Shown here: piece after piece, positions 11,490 through 23,324 of the stretch
Position numbering within the stretch: the stretch's first letter is position 1
How the letters are laid out: every line of letters begins with the position of its first letter
NCBI GenBank assembly: GCA_032207245.1
Contig: CM063508.1
Coordinates: forward strand, 92,064,600 to 92,128,599
Source of the DNA: Pardosa pseudoannulata
Lineage: Eukaryota > Arthropoda > Arachnida > Araneae > Lycosidae
Direction of reading: 5' to 3'
DNA length: 64,000 nt
Made by a program: the position numbers and the translations under genes
Notes under the pieces: model-generated
What the model saw: the letters and a program-made list of their open reading frames with translations, nothing else
Told to the model about the DNA's origin: nothing
The model's database searches: none

Positions 11490-12048
11490 TCTCGACTCGG
11501 TGTCAGCCGTAAAAAAATGGGATTGATTTTCCTTTTTCTCCTGTCACTCCAAAAAATGTCTATCTCGCAAGCAGAGGATACCAGCAGCGTTTACCCTCTT
11601 CTCTCCTCTGGTAACAACCTTGTTCTCTAAAAAAATCAGACTGCCTCAAGGAGAAAAAACAGGGGTCCACTGCCGAACGGTTTGGCCAGAATCCCGAAAA
11701 AATAACGGGCCCTATCTTCGCAAGGTCGCGCCCTCATCACTGAGTTGGGTAAGTAAGGAACGACAGAGAGACAGTCGGAGTTGGAGTCGAGGAGAAGGAG
11801 TGACCTGGTCGAGTGAAGAACCCGTGGCACTTGAGCTCCCTCAATTTATTAAACACCGAGTAGGGTGTCTTGCCTATGTTAAACTTCGAGTAGGAAGTCT
11901 TGTCTATGCCACTTCTTCACAGTTGTGTAACTATTTGTCTTTGTGCTTAAATGTTTTCTGTGTTGTTACGTCATTAAATGTTTGTTATTGTTAATTTAGT
12001 CTGTCATCGAATTTGTCTAACGATACCCCTAGACACCGAACCCTACAT
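11490..12048 (+). repeat. GC-richer island, possible solo LTR
   Basis: Compositionally unlike its surroundings (many CG-containing words), with no protein homology in its frames. It ends ...CGAACCCTACA, and a TG...CA structure is possible. I could not locate a convincing 5-bp target duplication or a second LTR, so the LTR call is weak. It lies between block 1 and block 2. Confidence 0.3.
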
Positions 12049-13440
12049 TTATATGCATATATATATATATATTATAGTATGTATTTAGTTCTAATATGTA
12101 TATAATATGTATTTAGCGGTGGCCACTTTAATCTATAAGAATGTAAATGTGGACTCACCTACGTACTGATCAGTGGTGTGAGGTAGGTTTTTATGCAGGG
12201 TGTATAGATAACATGGATTTTCCAATAAATCTTTAATTATTGAGACATCTGAGTTCTTCATTCTTAAACGGGTTATTTATTATGAATATAAATTTAAAGA
12301 TTACAATAAATAAAATATTTACCTATGAGTAGTCGAGTTATAACTATAAAAATAGCTAAACTTATGAGAATTCTATTAGCACTGAAGACTTTTGTTGTAT
12401 GGTGTCATATCGGCGTCGAAAGAGCAACGCTTGGGACTTCCACGAAAAACTTAAATGTTCAGCAAACGTAGCACCACATGGCGCCCGCCGCTGCGGTGCC
12501 TCATTTGTATGCTCATTGGTGCCAACAAACCGAACGTCTATTCCACGTGCAGAGGATTTCATTGCACGCTGGCACAATAGAACGAACTGTTTCTTGTTCG
12601 GTCAGTGGATTAAATTATATTTATTAATTGTATTTAACATTTAGAAATTATATATTCGGAGAAAAACATCTTGATAATATTTAAAAACAAAACCAGGGAT
12701 ATGGGGTTACAGATATAACTTATATACTGTCTGTAAGACACAATGAATGGTAAAATTTAGACTGTTTTGTTAAAATTCGTTTCTTTAATACAAAACAACA
12801 TTGTTTTTCAGCGAAATATTTCAATAAATATAATACATCACAAATTACTTTACCACACTAAAACATTTCACTTTATATTGATGAAATACTTCATTTATAT
12901 TTCCATGAAAACAAAATCTTACAATATATAAATTTAAAAATTAATAGTCTGCAAAATCGTATGGCCAGTTAATCCGTTAAAAAACCAAAAGCGCTTCAGC
13001 ACATAAGTCCCTGCTCTAATACAACGCTTAATAAACCGTACCTTCAGAAGATTCTGAAGGCCAAGTGCAGGAAAAATAGCTGCACTTGCACCAGTGCTAT
13101 AGTATGCTGTTCTTCTCCAGTAGCCCATACATATAAAGCATGATTTTCAATTTAGTGCGCAGTGCGTATACATCAGAACTTCCTATGTTCGTTTGCTTTT
13201 GAACGCGCTACGTAGTGCAGCACCTAGTACCGCACGCACTGTGGGAATACAAGCAAGCAAATCAACATAATATTTGAATATATTATAAATAATATTTATT
13301 ATATACCATATAAAGGTAGGTAGACATAGGTGCAGAAAAATATTGTCCCTCATAATTTTGACAGGGTGTACAATGCACACTTTGCACATATGGACCGCAC
13401 GCCACTGGTACTGATGGTTTATGAACACAGTACGATTTAG
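12049..13440. other. Intergenic, no supported gene
   Basis: Includes a short (TA)n, a GC-richer patch near 12400-12600, and minus-strand open frames at 12934-13128 and 13183-13428. None is recognisable. Near 13390-13404, read on minus, CAGTGGCGTGCGGTCC looks like a DNA-transposon end, but no partner end was found. Confidence 0.35.
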
Positions 13441-13830
13441 GCTTGGAGGACATACATCAAAAAGAGGTGATGAGCTAGTTTTGAGTCTCTGGAATCTCCA
13501 ACCATGGGAGATACTAAGATAGAATTCTGCAAATACATATAATCGTAGAAAACATACATACCTTGAGAACTCTACAATTAGGCTATTATTATATACTGGA
13601 TTGTTTTACGAACGAGGTGAGATACTTTCAGAGTCCTTGTAAAGCACTATGTTATTATAAAAACTAAAGTATATGATTGTGGTTGGTCATGGGACTAAAA
13701 TATTAAAAATTTATTGTTGAAAATTAAGGAATTTAAAAGATTTTATTTGAAAAATTTCTAGATTAGCAGATATGTTTTACAGATTCAGCTTTGAGATACA
13801 CATATGTTGATCTCTCTTCTTTGTTGTTGA

Positions 13831-14006
13831 GCCGAACGATGGACGAATGGTAAGGGCTATGACCTTCGGAACTGGAGTTCGTGGGTTCGAATCCCACTCT
13901 GGCATGGATGTTCGTAGCCGTTCGAAATCGGCTTTAAGCAGTAGGTCCCGGTCTCATTAGCCCTCGTGTTGCAAAATAGTAGACCCTAGAGCTCCAAAAC
14001 CAAACC
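13831..14006 (+). mobile_element. SINE-A (tRNA Ser/Leu-like) copy 1
   Basis: The head has an A-box-like ATGGACGAATGGTAAGGGC and a canonical B box, GTGGGTTCGAATCCCAC. The ~100-bp body ends in CCAAAACCAAACC. It abuts the (CAA)n tail of a reversed SINE-B with no spacer. Confidence 0.85.
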
Positions 14007-14366
14007 TTTGTTGTTGTTGACTTATGCCACTTGGTGAAACCAAGCACGATTGATCAGGGGGATACTCATTTTAAGGCAAAGGGGTGCGCTTTTCGTTTAT
14101 AACGAGCACCACAAGGGTGAAAGTACGACTTATGCTCAAGTGGGTACTCGTAGTTTTGAAGCAGGGACCAAGCAGAAGACCCGTAGGCTTGGCCTTCCAC
14201 CCCCATAGGTATTGATTGAGAACTTGGAGGACATTGTGACTACGAACATATTTTGTGTGTACCAGTCACCTTTAATGAACACGGCGGATCTTAGGTCGGC
14301 TCGGGTTCCGAACCCGCAACCACTCAGTTACGAGATCGTTGCCTTTATTGACTGAGCTGCCGAGGC
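14007..14366 (-). mobile_element. SINE-B copy, tail-to-tail with SINE-A
   Basis: On the minus strand: tRNA-like head (CGGCAGCTCAGTCAATAAAG, then GGTTGCGGGTTCGG), SINE-B body, GTTTCACCAAGTGGCATAAG and a CAACAACAA tail at 14007-14019. Confidence 0.87.
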
Positions 14367-15585
14367 ACATCCTCTCTCCTTTACCTCATCAAACCTAAAT
14401 CGCCTAATATTTTGAGATTCTACAAGGAATTACCACCATCTAAAGGAAGATTTTAAGGGTATAATTCAAAAATCATAAAAATCTACAACTTCTTCACAGG
14501 AAATTGGAGGATAACTTTTCACTTGAAAATAATATTTTCGGGGGAATTCCCATTTTTTTAAATTTTCGTCTACAAATCGGCTCGACTATAATTTAACAAT
14601 TTTAATTTTATTTAAAAATTTATTAAATAGTACTTTCTCATTCCACATTTTTATCGTTCGATTGTGTAGTCAACTATAATATAAATTATCAACAAAAAAA
14701 TTTAAAGTAGTAAATAAATCAATGATTTTTTTAATTATATTTAAAATTTATTATTAAAGAAAAATTCTACTCTTTTTTAATTGGTAGCATTATCTTACTA
14801 ATCATTTTAATGCAGAACATTATCCTCAATATATTTTTTAAATTGAGGCGTTATTTTGAATGGAATTTCACCCCTGTTCTTTATGAATAAAAAACACCGT
14901 GCTTCAAAAGAAAAAAAAAGATTGGAATTCTCCAAAATGGTATTAAAATTTTCAGACTCCAATAAATCTACTTTTAGGGCACAATTCGAATCACTTCGTT
15001 GCGTTGTTAACTTCTCAGATTTTACACGTTTGCATTTTGTTATTAATCACCTGATTATCAGATATCAGTTGAATCGTTTTTTTTTAAATATGACTATTTT
15101 TTTTACTGTTTAAGAACGGCAAATAATACGACGAGAAGGTAAAAAAAATTGTGCTTATGGTGTGAAATATAAAATACCGTGGATAGAGAGTACGTTAAGT
15201 TGTATTTATAGAACAATATTTTAGAACACTTACACTTTCGAGAGATTAAATATTTATAAGGTACCTGTAACATTTCATTTTTTCCATAATTAATAAAATT
15301 TTGAATTTATAAATATTTTAGTAAAGTTATATTCTTTTAAAATCTATAGTATGTAAATCAGAAATTTAAAAACAAATCTGAACTCACTGTGATATTCTAG
15401 AGATTTAAATGACATATTGTTCCTTTTAGTTGTTTCTGTACAGAAAATATTACAATTATTTCATTCCTGTTAAATACATACATCACACTAGCATATGAAT
15501 AGTATCAGAGATAAAAATATCATTATTTTTTTATGTTATCTTTTGAAACACCATGATTTTATTATTATCCTTATAAACTGGCATA

Positions 15586-16340
15586 TAGCCCGTTATATGA
15601 CGGGATCAGTAAAATTTTTAATTTTCCAGAATTGTAAAGTACACTATAAGTCAAGTGAAAAATGGTTCGTTTTTTGGGAGAATTATCTGGTACTCGCTCA
15701 ATAAATTGTTTATCTTCATACTCCTCTAAAGTCTCCCGATACTGTGAAAGCAGTTTAGAATCACGTTGAATTCATTTAGAAAGATAGCTGACCGGCGCGG
15801 AATGTAATTGGTTCAAAGATATAGGTTCGGAAATAATCTTCCGAAGTTTGTCGAAGTTCAACAGCGGTACTCGGAGAGCGGTGTCAAATAGCGAGGGGTG
15901 TAGTTAAATCCCAAACAGTGAGTGAGGTAGATCAGTGATACAGCGATCAGCGATCAGCAGTGGTGCTATTCGAATGTCCCCGTATAGATCAATGTATCAA
16001 ATCAAAGAAATCTTTGATATTGAAGATCCCGATTTCAAGTCATTCCGGTTCACTGCTAAAAGACTGTGTTTCAAATATAAAATACGAAAGCGATCGAAAT
16101 AAACATGTTCCTTCCCCAACTAATGGGACTACCGTATGGGAACCATTTCCCCTTTTATATTTAATAAATATTGTTCCCTTTTATAATTATGCTGACTAAA
16201 AGTTATTCGTTTTAAACTTTAATCGCTTTGAATTTTTCTAACCCTAACTCATCAAGAATCCAATATGAATGCCTCTATCCATTCCAGATCTAACCGCTTC
16301 ATAAATTCGACGACTGACGGACAGATAACTTAGAGTATTA
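15586..16340. mobile_element. Unclassified interspersed element X, copy 1
   Basis: Begins CATATAGCCCGTTATATGACG and ends near GACAGATAACTTAGAG. It shares both ends and an internal TTCATACTCCTCTAAAGTCT stretch with 37421-38396. It interrupts the TATTATTATxCTTATAAA site that is continuous in block 1 near 3945-3965. No coding region is recognised. The self-complementary start (CCCGTTATATGACGGG) is notable. Class unknown. Confidence 0.7.
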
Positions 16341-16582
16341 TTATATACGGGATTGTTTTACGAATGGGGGGAGTAAATTCCAGAGTCCTTGTAAAGCACT
16401 ATGTTATTATAAAAATTAAAATATTTGATTGTGGTTGGTCAAGGTACTAAAATATCAAAATTTTATTATTGAAAATGAAGGAATTTAAAAGATTTTATTT
16501 GAAAAATTTCTAGATTAGCAGATATTTTTTACAGATTCAGCTTTGAGGTACACATATGTTGACCTATCTCCTTTGTTGCTGA

Positions 16583-16758
16583 GCCGAACGATGGCCGAAT
16601 GGTTAGGGCTCTGACCTACGGAACTGGAGTTCGTGGGTTCGAATCCCACTCTGGCATGGATGTTCGTAGCCGTTCGGAATCGGCTTTAAGCAGTAGGTCC
16701 CGGTCTCATTAGCCCTCGTGTTGCAAAATAGTAGACCGTAGAGCTCCAAAACCAAACC
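16583..16758 (+). mobile_element. SINE-A copy 2
   Basis: Near-identical to 13831-14006 as part of the 840-bp direct repeat. Here the A-box region reads ATGGCCGAATGGTTAGGGC, closer to a serine/leucine tRNA. Confidence 0.87.
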
Positions 16759-17117
16759 TTTGTTGTTGTTGTTGACCACTTGGTGAAACCAAGCACGATT
16801 GATCAGGGGGATACTCATTTTAAGGCAAAGGGCTGCGCTTTTCGTTTATAACGAGCACCACAAGGGTGAAAGTACGACTTATGCTCAAGTGGGTACTCGT
16901 AATTTTGAAGCAGGGACCAAGCAGAAGACCCCCAAGCTTGGCCTTCCACCCCCAGAGGTATTGATTGAGAACTTGGAGGACATTGTGACACCACGAACAT
17001 ATTTTGTGTGTACCAGTCACCTTTAATGAACACGGCGGATCTTTGGTCGGCTCGGGTTCCGAACCCGCAACCACTCAGTTACGAGATCGTTGCCTTTATT
17101 GACTGAGCTGCCGAGGC
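16759..17117 (-). mobile_element. SINE-B copy in the second direct repeat
   Basis: Same arrangement as 14007-14366, with a TTGTTGTTGTTG tail complement at its left end and the tRNA-like head at its right end. Small deletion near the tail relative to the other copy. Confidence 0.87.
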
Positions 17118-17499
17118 TCATCCTCTCTCCTTTACCTCATCAAACCTAAATCGCCTAATATTTTAAGATTTTGACCACACTACTAAAAAGTTGAATGATC
17201 CTTCCTTGAAAATACCAATAAATTCATCACTAAACTTGTTTTATCTGATTGGACCATAACACATTGATCTTGAACACAGAATAACTTCCATTATTTTTCA
17301 AAAATAGGCACTTTTTGCATTAAAATTTCTAGTGTGATAAATTACTAGCCGCTTCGCACCCAGCTTTTGGTCTTCATTTAAGGTTCAAAGTTAAACGTAG
17401 TGTTTATTTCATAATTTAAGTTAAGTTTTAGAGTATATTATACCAGAAATTAAAAAAAATAAATAAAAATAAAAGTATTTTAATGAAAGGAAGATTTAA

Positions 17500-18556
17500 A
17501 TGACTGCGGTTGTCTTACGCATCCCCCACTGCTTCATTTACTTTCTCGTCGGGAGTCAAGTTCTGTCCCCGGCGAAGACAAAATTTTGAACTCTAAAATT
17601 TGCTTTTTGCGATTATTTATCATTATTTAGGCCCTTTTTGGATTTTTAGACTAATTTATTTATTTTTAAAACATATATTTTTATTTTTCCAAATTATTTA
17701 AACTTATCGTATATGATCACTATTACTCAACAAACAAAAATTTATAACACCTAAATTAATCAAAAAAAATTAACGTTATATTTAATAAATATTATTTAGG
17801 CCCTTTTCTGATTTTTTAATACAGCTTATTTATTTTTAAAACTTATATTTTTACTTTTTACACAATTTTTAAATTCTTTAATTTTGTTCATTATCTTTCT
17901 AGTTTTTCGGCTTAATTTGTACGGATGTCACTGGCCACAAAAATAATTTATGTTTTACTATCCCTAAACTCTCTACTCTCTAGTTTTGTGTTATGAACTC
18001 ACGAATCACGAATCACGAATACACGAATGTTTGTACATTGTACAAGCATTCGAGTGTCTAAAACTACTGCTAGCTTGAATTTTCCATAAATAATAATTAT
18101 AGTCAATAAATTATTATCTTGATTTATAATTCTGTTTCTGTTTTCTTATCTAATCTGCATATTTTGTTTTGTAAAATTCTAAATACAACATTGATCTTTC
18201 TGTGCATGAGTAGTAATTAGAACAGAATGCATTGTTCTTGAAAGTATCTCTCTCACCGCTATACATATTGTAAAACACAAGTGAATTAAGATTGGTAATT
18301 GTTATCTATTGGTGTATGGTAATAAAACAATCAATAGCATGAAATTCGGATGTTTTATAATTACTCAAAGTGCTATCAGATCAATATAACTAACATTTAA
18401 GACATGATAAAAAAGAGGCTTAAAAATAACAAGTTATAAAGCAGATTATGTTTATCCTCTCTACAGGTCCCTATATCTGTTAGCATACTTTTCTACATAA
18501 AGTAATAGGATTTAAAAAATGATCCATTGTTATAAGATTCAAAGGAAATTTCCTGA
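17500..18556. other. Proximal 5' flank of the 18.7-kb gene with a diverged tandem repeat
   Basis: ATTATTTAGGCCCTTTT starts two ~171-bp imperfect copies at about 17625 and 17796. Further on, 18050-18300 matches the flanks of the other two close paralogues (TTCTTATCTAATC[TA]GCATATTTTG and GTAGTAATTAGAACA). No gene seen. Confidence 0.7.
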
Positions 18557-18559
18557 AAG

Positions 18560-18589
18560 TTGATAATATCAATAAATGACGTGTTACAG
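18560..18589 (+). promoter_or_regulatory. Conserved receptor upstream motif (gene 2)
   Basis: TTGATAATATCAATAAATGA followed by CGTGTTACAGCA, about 108 bp before the ATG. Same motif and near-same spacing as at 9731 and 54066. Confidence 0.4.
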
Positions 18590-18669
18590 CAATTTACTTC
18601 ATTTGTGTTTTAAAGCAAATTTATTACTTCACTTGTGCATTAGTTGTTAAGTATTCTGGTGAATAAAGA

Positions 18670-19809
18670 ATGAGAAAGAGCAGCAAAAACCGATTCGTCA
18701 AAAACTCCATCACAGAAAATTCGTATTCGCATATATTTTGTCTCTTTTCCATATGTGGTATATTTAAAGGGTTTTATGTAAAATATAATGGAAAATCAAG
18801 AATTTTATCATATTTTTCTTCGAATTTTTCTAATATAGCTTTCAACTTGATGCTATTCAGTTTTCAAATGTCTTCATCTTTATCTTACATGCAGCACTTG
18901 AAGAAAGAACATTTTAGAATATCGCTAGTATATGCCGCCATGAATGTAGTATATTTTTTGAATCGTCTTTATTTATGTAGTCACGTGAAAGAACTTGATG
19001 CTATTGTGAAAAAATTATATTCTAATTTCCCCAACACATTTAAAAACTCTCAAACACCGATATGGATAATTTATTGGAGTTTTTTAACGATGGTTATTTG
19101 TATCTTATTATGCATTTTTTCGTTTATTTTTCCTGTCGTAAATGAAAAACATTTTCGATCTCTTACATTCCAAAGTGAAATTGAAAGTTTGACTTTCAGA
19201 TACTCTTATAGTTTATCGTACGCTGTTATCAACCGTGTATTTGTTAATATGCTTTTCAATGTATTTGCTATCTATTACGTGAAACTATGCTGGGATATTA
19301 AGAATTTAATCCAATGTTTTCATCCTTTGATAAAGAGTTGCAGAAATTATAATATGTTGTCGAATATCTACTGTGAGATAAAGTGTTTAGTGAATTACAT
19401 TGATTTGAAATTAGGAGTTCCTGTGTTTTTTTGCTTCTTATATCACATTGCCCACGTGTATTATGGTGTGACAAGTATTTTACATGCTGACCAACTGCCA
19501 ATCTTCAGGAAATACGGAAATAATGCAATGAAATACTCTCTTAGTGCCGTAACACTTGCAGTTATGGGAATTGCTTCGTCTCTTGTCTCAGAAGAATCTG
19601 AAAAAATAAAGCTTAAAGCCAGGAAGTTGATAGAAAATGATGTAAAAAATACGTGTTCATATTTCAGATTTATTCAGGTCTTAGATTACGATATCTATTT
19701 GACGGTGTGGGGAATTGCACGGCTGAACAGAGCTTTCATTTTAGGAACATTTGGAGCTATTTTAACTTATTCTCTATTATTTGATAGCATTGCCATAAAT
19801 GAAAAATGA
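18670..19809 (+). CDS. Gustatory-receptor-like 7-TM chemoreceptor, intronless (gene 2)
   Basis: 379 residues, uninterrupted, and colinear with the genes at 9849 and 54181 over the whole length, including an identically placed start (AAAGAATGAGAAA). It has the family motifs CGIFKG, KYNGKSR, YNMLSNIYCEIK and NTCSYFRFIQV. The last helix is GTFGAILTYSLLFD and the WGIARL tryptophan is present. Seven hydrophobic spans lie at the same places as in gene 1. Differences from gene 1 are spread along the protein without stops or frameshifts, which suggests it is functional. Ligand unknown. Four degenerate 3'-end fragments follow it. Confidence 0.8.
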   Translation: MRKSSKNRFVKNSITENSYSHIFCLFSICGIFKGFYVKYNGKSRILSYFSSNFSNIAFNLMLFSFQMSSSLSYMQHLKKEHFRISLVYAAMNVVYFLNRLYLCSHVKELDAIVKKLYSNFPNTFKNSQTPIWIIYWSFLTMVICILLCIFSFIFPVVNEKHFRSLTFQSEIESLTFRYSYSLSYAVINRVFVNMLFNVFAIYYVKLCWDIKNLIQCFHPLIKSCRNYNMLSNIYCEIKCLVNYIDLKLGVPVFFCFLYHIAHVYYGVTSILHADQLPIFRKYGNNAMKYSLSAVTLAVMGIASSLVSEESEKIKLKARKLIENDVKNTCSYFRFIQVLDYDIYLTVWGIARLNRAFILGTFGAILTYSLLFDSIAINEK

Positions 19810-19879
19810 TATCCTTGTTGTTTGAAATTACTGAAAATGCAGATTGTTTGAGTGGCTAGGGAATATTGACTACCATTAT

Positions 19880-21260
19880 TAGTTGATTTTTCAGTTTATT
19901 AGCATTTGTAAGTAATTGCTTTTTCTCTTGTCTGGGAAGTATCCACACAAATAAATATTGAATCCAGGTAATTGGTAGGAAAAATCATTAAAATACATGT
20001 TCTTTCTTCAGATATATCATGCTTGTAGAAGGATACATGTGTATGACGGTGTGAAGAATTGCACTGTTGAATAGAGATATGAATTAAGGAATTTGGAAAC
20101 TATTTTAGCTTTTTCGCTTTTATTTAATAGCAAATTAGATCTGTATGAATAACATTGTTTTGCTGTTATAGAAATGTAGAAATTAGATTTTGTAAAAATA
20201 TTAAATAAAGTCTATCGTTACTTTAGTTGCTTTCTTAGTTTCTTTAACATTTGTATGAAAGGACATTATTTAGTGTATTTTCTTGGAAGCATCCACGCAA
20301 ATAAATGTTATAGTTTGGAAGTGGACAATAAATAACTTTCCACATATCTGTTCTTTCTTAAGTTTAATCCAAGCTGTTGTTAGTGATATTTATATGACAC
20401 TAGGAGAAATTGAACGGTTGAACAGAGCTCTATTTCAAGTACTTTAGAACTGTTTTAATTTATTTACTTTCATTTGAAAGAATAGTTGTAAATAGCAAAT
20501 GATACCTCTCTATATAAGTTCACTTTGCAGCTACTAAAAAAAATAGAAGCTCCTTGTTTATTTGGATAGGATATACCGATAGATGCTTTTTTAGTTTCTC
20601 CTCACTTTTGACAAAGTGTGTTCATATAGCTCTGAAATATATATCATGAATTAATATTGAATCAAGGAAACATTAGAAAACAAAGTTAAAATATAAGTTC
20701 TTGTTCCAGATTTATAAGTTATTTTTAACATGTCTACATGCATAGAAATTAATATTTGGGCAAACAATATTTTAAATTGTATATCCCATTCAAAAATAAT
20801 TCAAAATCCATTTGAGGTAATTTATCATCTATTACACATATAGATGCATTTTGAGAGGTGGTAAAATCCCTATCTTTACATAAAATATTATAATGCATAT
20901 TTTTTAATTATTTCATATTCTCACATTATCCAAGTACATAACACGTATTATTTTTAATTTATTATTATAGTGATTTCAATTTTTATCATAAATATTCTAT
21001 CAGCAATTTTGTATGTTAATCACAATTGCATACATACAAAATAATTTTATTGGGAGAGTAGTAAATAACAAATACATTGTAGTAAATAACAAAACCTCTC
21101 TATAAGTTCACTTTGCGACTACTAAAAAATAGAAGTTTGTTTTTATTTGGATAGGATATACCGATAATTGCTTTTCCAGTTTCTCATCACTTGTAACAAA
21201 GGCTGTTCATATAGTTCTGAATTATCTATCAAGAAAATTGAAATATTTGAAAGTAAATTT
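19880..21260 (+). pseudogene. Four tandem 3'-end receptor fragments behind gene 2
   Basis: Fragments at about 19880-20150, 20225-20510, 20560-20720 and 21110-21260 repeat the pattern TTTCAGTTT...(A/T)GTATCCACACAAATAAA...GTTCTT(T/G)...TCAG(A)TTTAT. The first two run on through the INRAF-like region to a TTTTAA...TTTATTT end. All have stops and indels, and none has N-terminal sequence. The spacer GGATAGGATATACCGATA is shared between the last two and with 56645 in block 3. Confidence 0.75.
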
Positions 21261-21269
21261 TATGAAGAT

Positions 21270-23090
21270 AGAATCAGATTGTGTGTATATAGATGTATAT
21301 ATATCATTATAATAAAATTACTTTTCTTTATTTTAAGCTGATTTCAGTTACTTTTAGTTTAACTTGAGTTTATTTTCTTATTTTTAAGTCTGTAGGCTCT
21401 CAGAACCTGTGGTTGAATTTAGTACTTAAATATTTTACACAACGCAACCAAATAATACTTAGTCTTTGTAACTAACAAAATTAAATACCACTATAAATTT
21501 GATCACAGGTTAATACCTAAATATAAACGAGAGCTACAAAACAATAATTCTTTGTAAGGATAAAAGACAGCAAATTTGGTTTCTGTCAAAGTAGCAAAAT
21601 CCCTACTCAACACTATTATAGTCCATGTAAAATCTATTGGCGCTTCAAGGTCACACTTTCTTGTTTCCTCAGTCATCGGTTACTATGGTATCGACCAAGA
21701 AGCCTATGCATTCACACTTATTTTCAGCACTTCAGTTGAGGAATTGATTCCAATACGTTCAGACGACTTGCTTTATTATTATAAGCAAAGTCAAAATTTT
21801 CAGTTGTGCAGAAATGCGTTAACTATTTACATAAAGAAAAGTTTAACAATATGTATAAAATGGTTATAATAAATCACAGATGTTTTTTTAAAAATACAAA
21901 ACTTCATTTTAATTTAGAATTCTTAATAAACATTAGGAATCTCTACCTTCTAAAGAAATTTTCACTTTCTAAAAATGTGTCAACAGACCATAAATCTTTA
22001 AATACATAATAAAATTATACAAAATATTGTTATTGCATTAGGACCACTTTCAATTCTTGTAAAATCATAAAATAATTAATACAGTACAATTTTGGAATAG
22101 AAATTTTACTATGGTCCACATAACTTCATAATATACTTATTAACATACAACTTAAATTTACGGAATTTCAGAACTACATTCTCTTAAATAAATTAATTAT
22201 TAAGAAATACTTTTGATATTTAGATTAAAAGAATCATACAAATATAAAGAAAAATAGTGAGAAATTATAACTAATTACTCATTAAAATTAGCGAAATATT
22301 CAATCATCTTAATGATATTATTTATGTAAATAATGCAACTTTGTGTGAAAAAAAAAACAAACTTTTTCAGTAGAATTTTTTAAATCTTACGGATTAGAAT
22401 ATAACATACAATTTTTGAATTGTAATTTATGAAATGGGATTCTATCTTAAATTTATGAACTTAGAAACAGGTCTGAAATTACTCATAAAAATTTTGTGTA
22501 AAGCATTAAGTATTCTTCAAAGTGTAGTCTAAATAAACATACTTTCATCATGCAGAGAGCCCACACGATGCATGACACCCCTTAACACAGTGGGAAAAAA
22601 GAGTAAAATAATTCCCCAACTGCCGTTACCATAGTTTCAGTTGGTTAAAGGGGAAAAATCAGTGACCTTGAAGTGCCTATTGAGTTTACACCGAGTTTAA
22701 CATAGCATGCACTGGTAATGCTTTATATTTATATTTATTATATACATTTAACCCATTGATTAAATCCGTAGATAGGTAAATTCGCTATAGTGATCTCACG
22801 TCAAAGCATGGACATAACTAAAAAAATTATCCTTATAATATCGATTATTCTTTTTTTAAATAATGCGTATGCACTTAGCATAAAAATCTAAATAACATTT
22901 TTTAGAAGCATTGTAAGGATTTGTAAAGACATGTTTCCTTTTTTATGTGGTCTCTTTATATCAAAACTTTAATTAAATAGAGTAGGTAAATGTTATTGAC
23001 AAAATACATTACTGGAAAACATTTTCTGGAATAGTTTGATATATAAGTCCTATTTCCTATTTATTTGCTATACTGCAAACCGCAAAAGAA
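21270..23090. other. Intergenic with an inverted-repeat pair
   Basis: No recognised gene. The 97-codon frame at 21576 overlaps one arm of an imperfect inverted repeat. The arms are about 21621-21694 and, reversed, 22618-22695; the shared core reads GTGACCTTGAAG plus TACCATAGT. This may be an old ~1.1-kb DNA element. Confidence 0.4.
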
Positions 23091-23324
23091 GATGATTCGT
23101 CGGACATGAAAGATGCTGAAAAGGTTTATATTCTTCACAGAAATATCAATCTGTTATATTTTAGTTATCAGAAAATTGTTAATATGCTTCGAAAACAGCA
23201 TACATGATTAATTAATTGAAGTTTAATACGAAGAGATTTTTTTCCGGTGTTACTAGCACAGGACGCTGATTGCAATCACCAAAGAAAATATAATTTATTA
23301 GAAAAAATACATAACAGTTTCGTT

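Larger units (their letters stand above)
13585..14430 (+). repeat. ~840-bp direct repeat, copy of 16340-17175
   Basis: Runs from TATTATTATATAC[TG]GGATTGTTTTAC through the SINE-A/SINE-B pair to TAAATCGCCTAATATTTT, and is nearly identical to 16340-17175. Both SINEs sit at the same junction in each copy, so the duplication followed the insertions and is recent. Confidence 0.92.
13445..17500 (+). repeat. Paralogous block 2: distal 5' flank of the 18.7-kb receptor gene, rearranged
   Basis: Order relative to block 1: 13445-13580 matches about 2625-2690; 13585-14430 matches about 3950-4790; 14432-15585 matches about 2820-3950; and 16340-17500 matches about 3950-5120. So the block-1 order is kept, apart from an extra early copy of the 3950-4790 segment and an inserted element at 15586-16340. 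Confidence 0.7.

Noticed and set aside
12934..13128. Minus-strand frame with exon-like composition and a GTACGG donor-like site
   Set aside because: No recognised domain, no acceptor partner, and another frame is equally open. Not enough to call an exon.
13390..13404. hAT- or other-type transposon end (CAGTGGCGTGCGGTCC on minus)
   Set aside because: No second end or target duplication located within 2 kb.
14856..15113. 85-codon frame similar to the frame at 3148-3510
   Set aside because: Similarity extends equally into flanking DNA. Explained by block duplication, with no sign of coding constraint by eye.
21576..21869. 97-codon frame
   Set aside because: Overlaps an inverted-repeat arm; no motif and no second copy.
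23247..23324. Upstream extension of gene 3 to GTG
   Set aside because: Non-ATG start. The ATG at 23325 gives the family length, and the extension has no match in paralogues.
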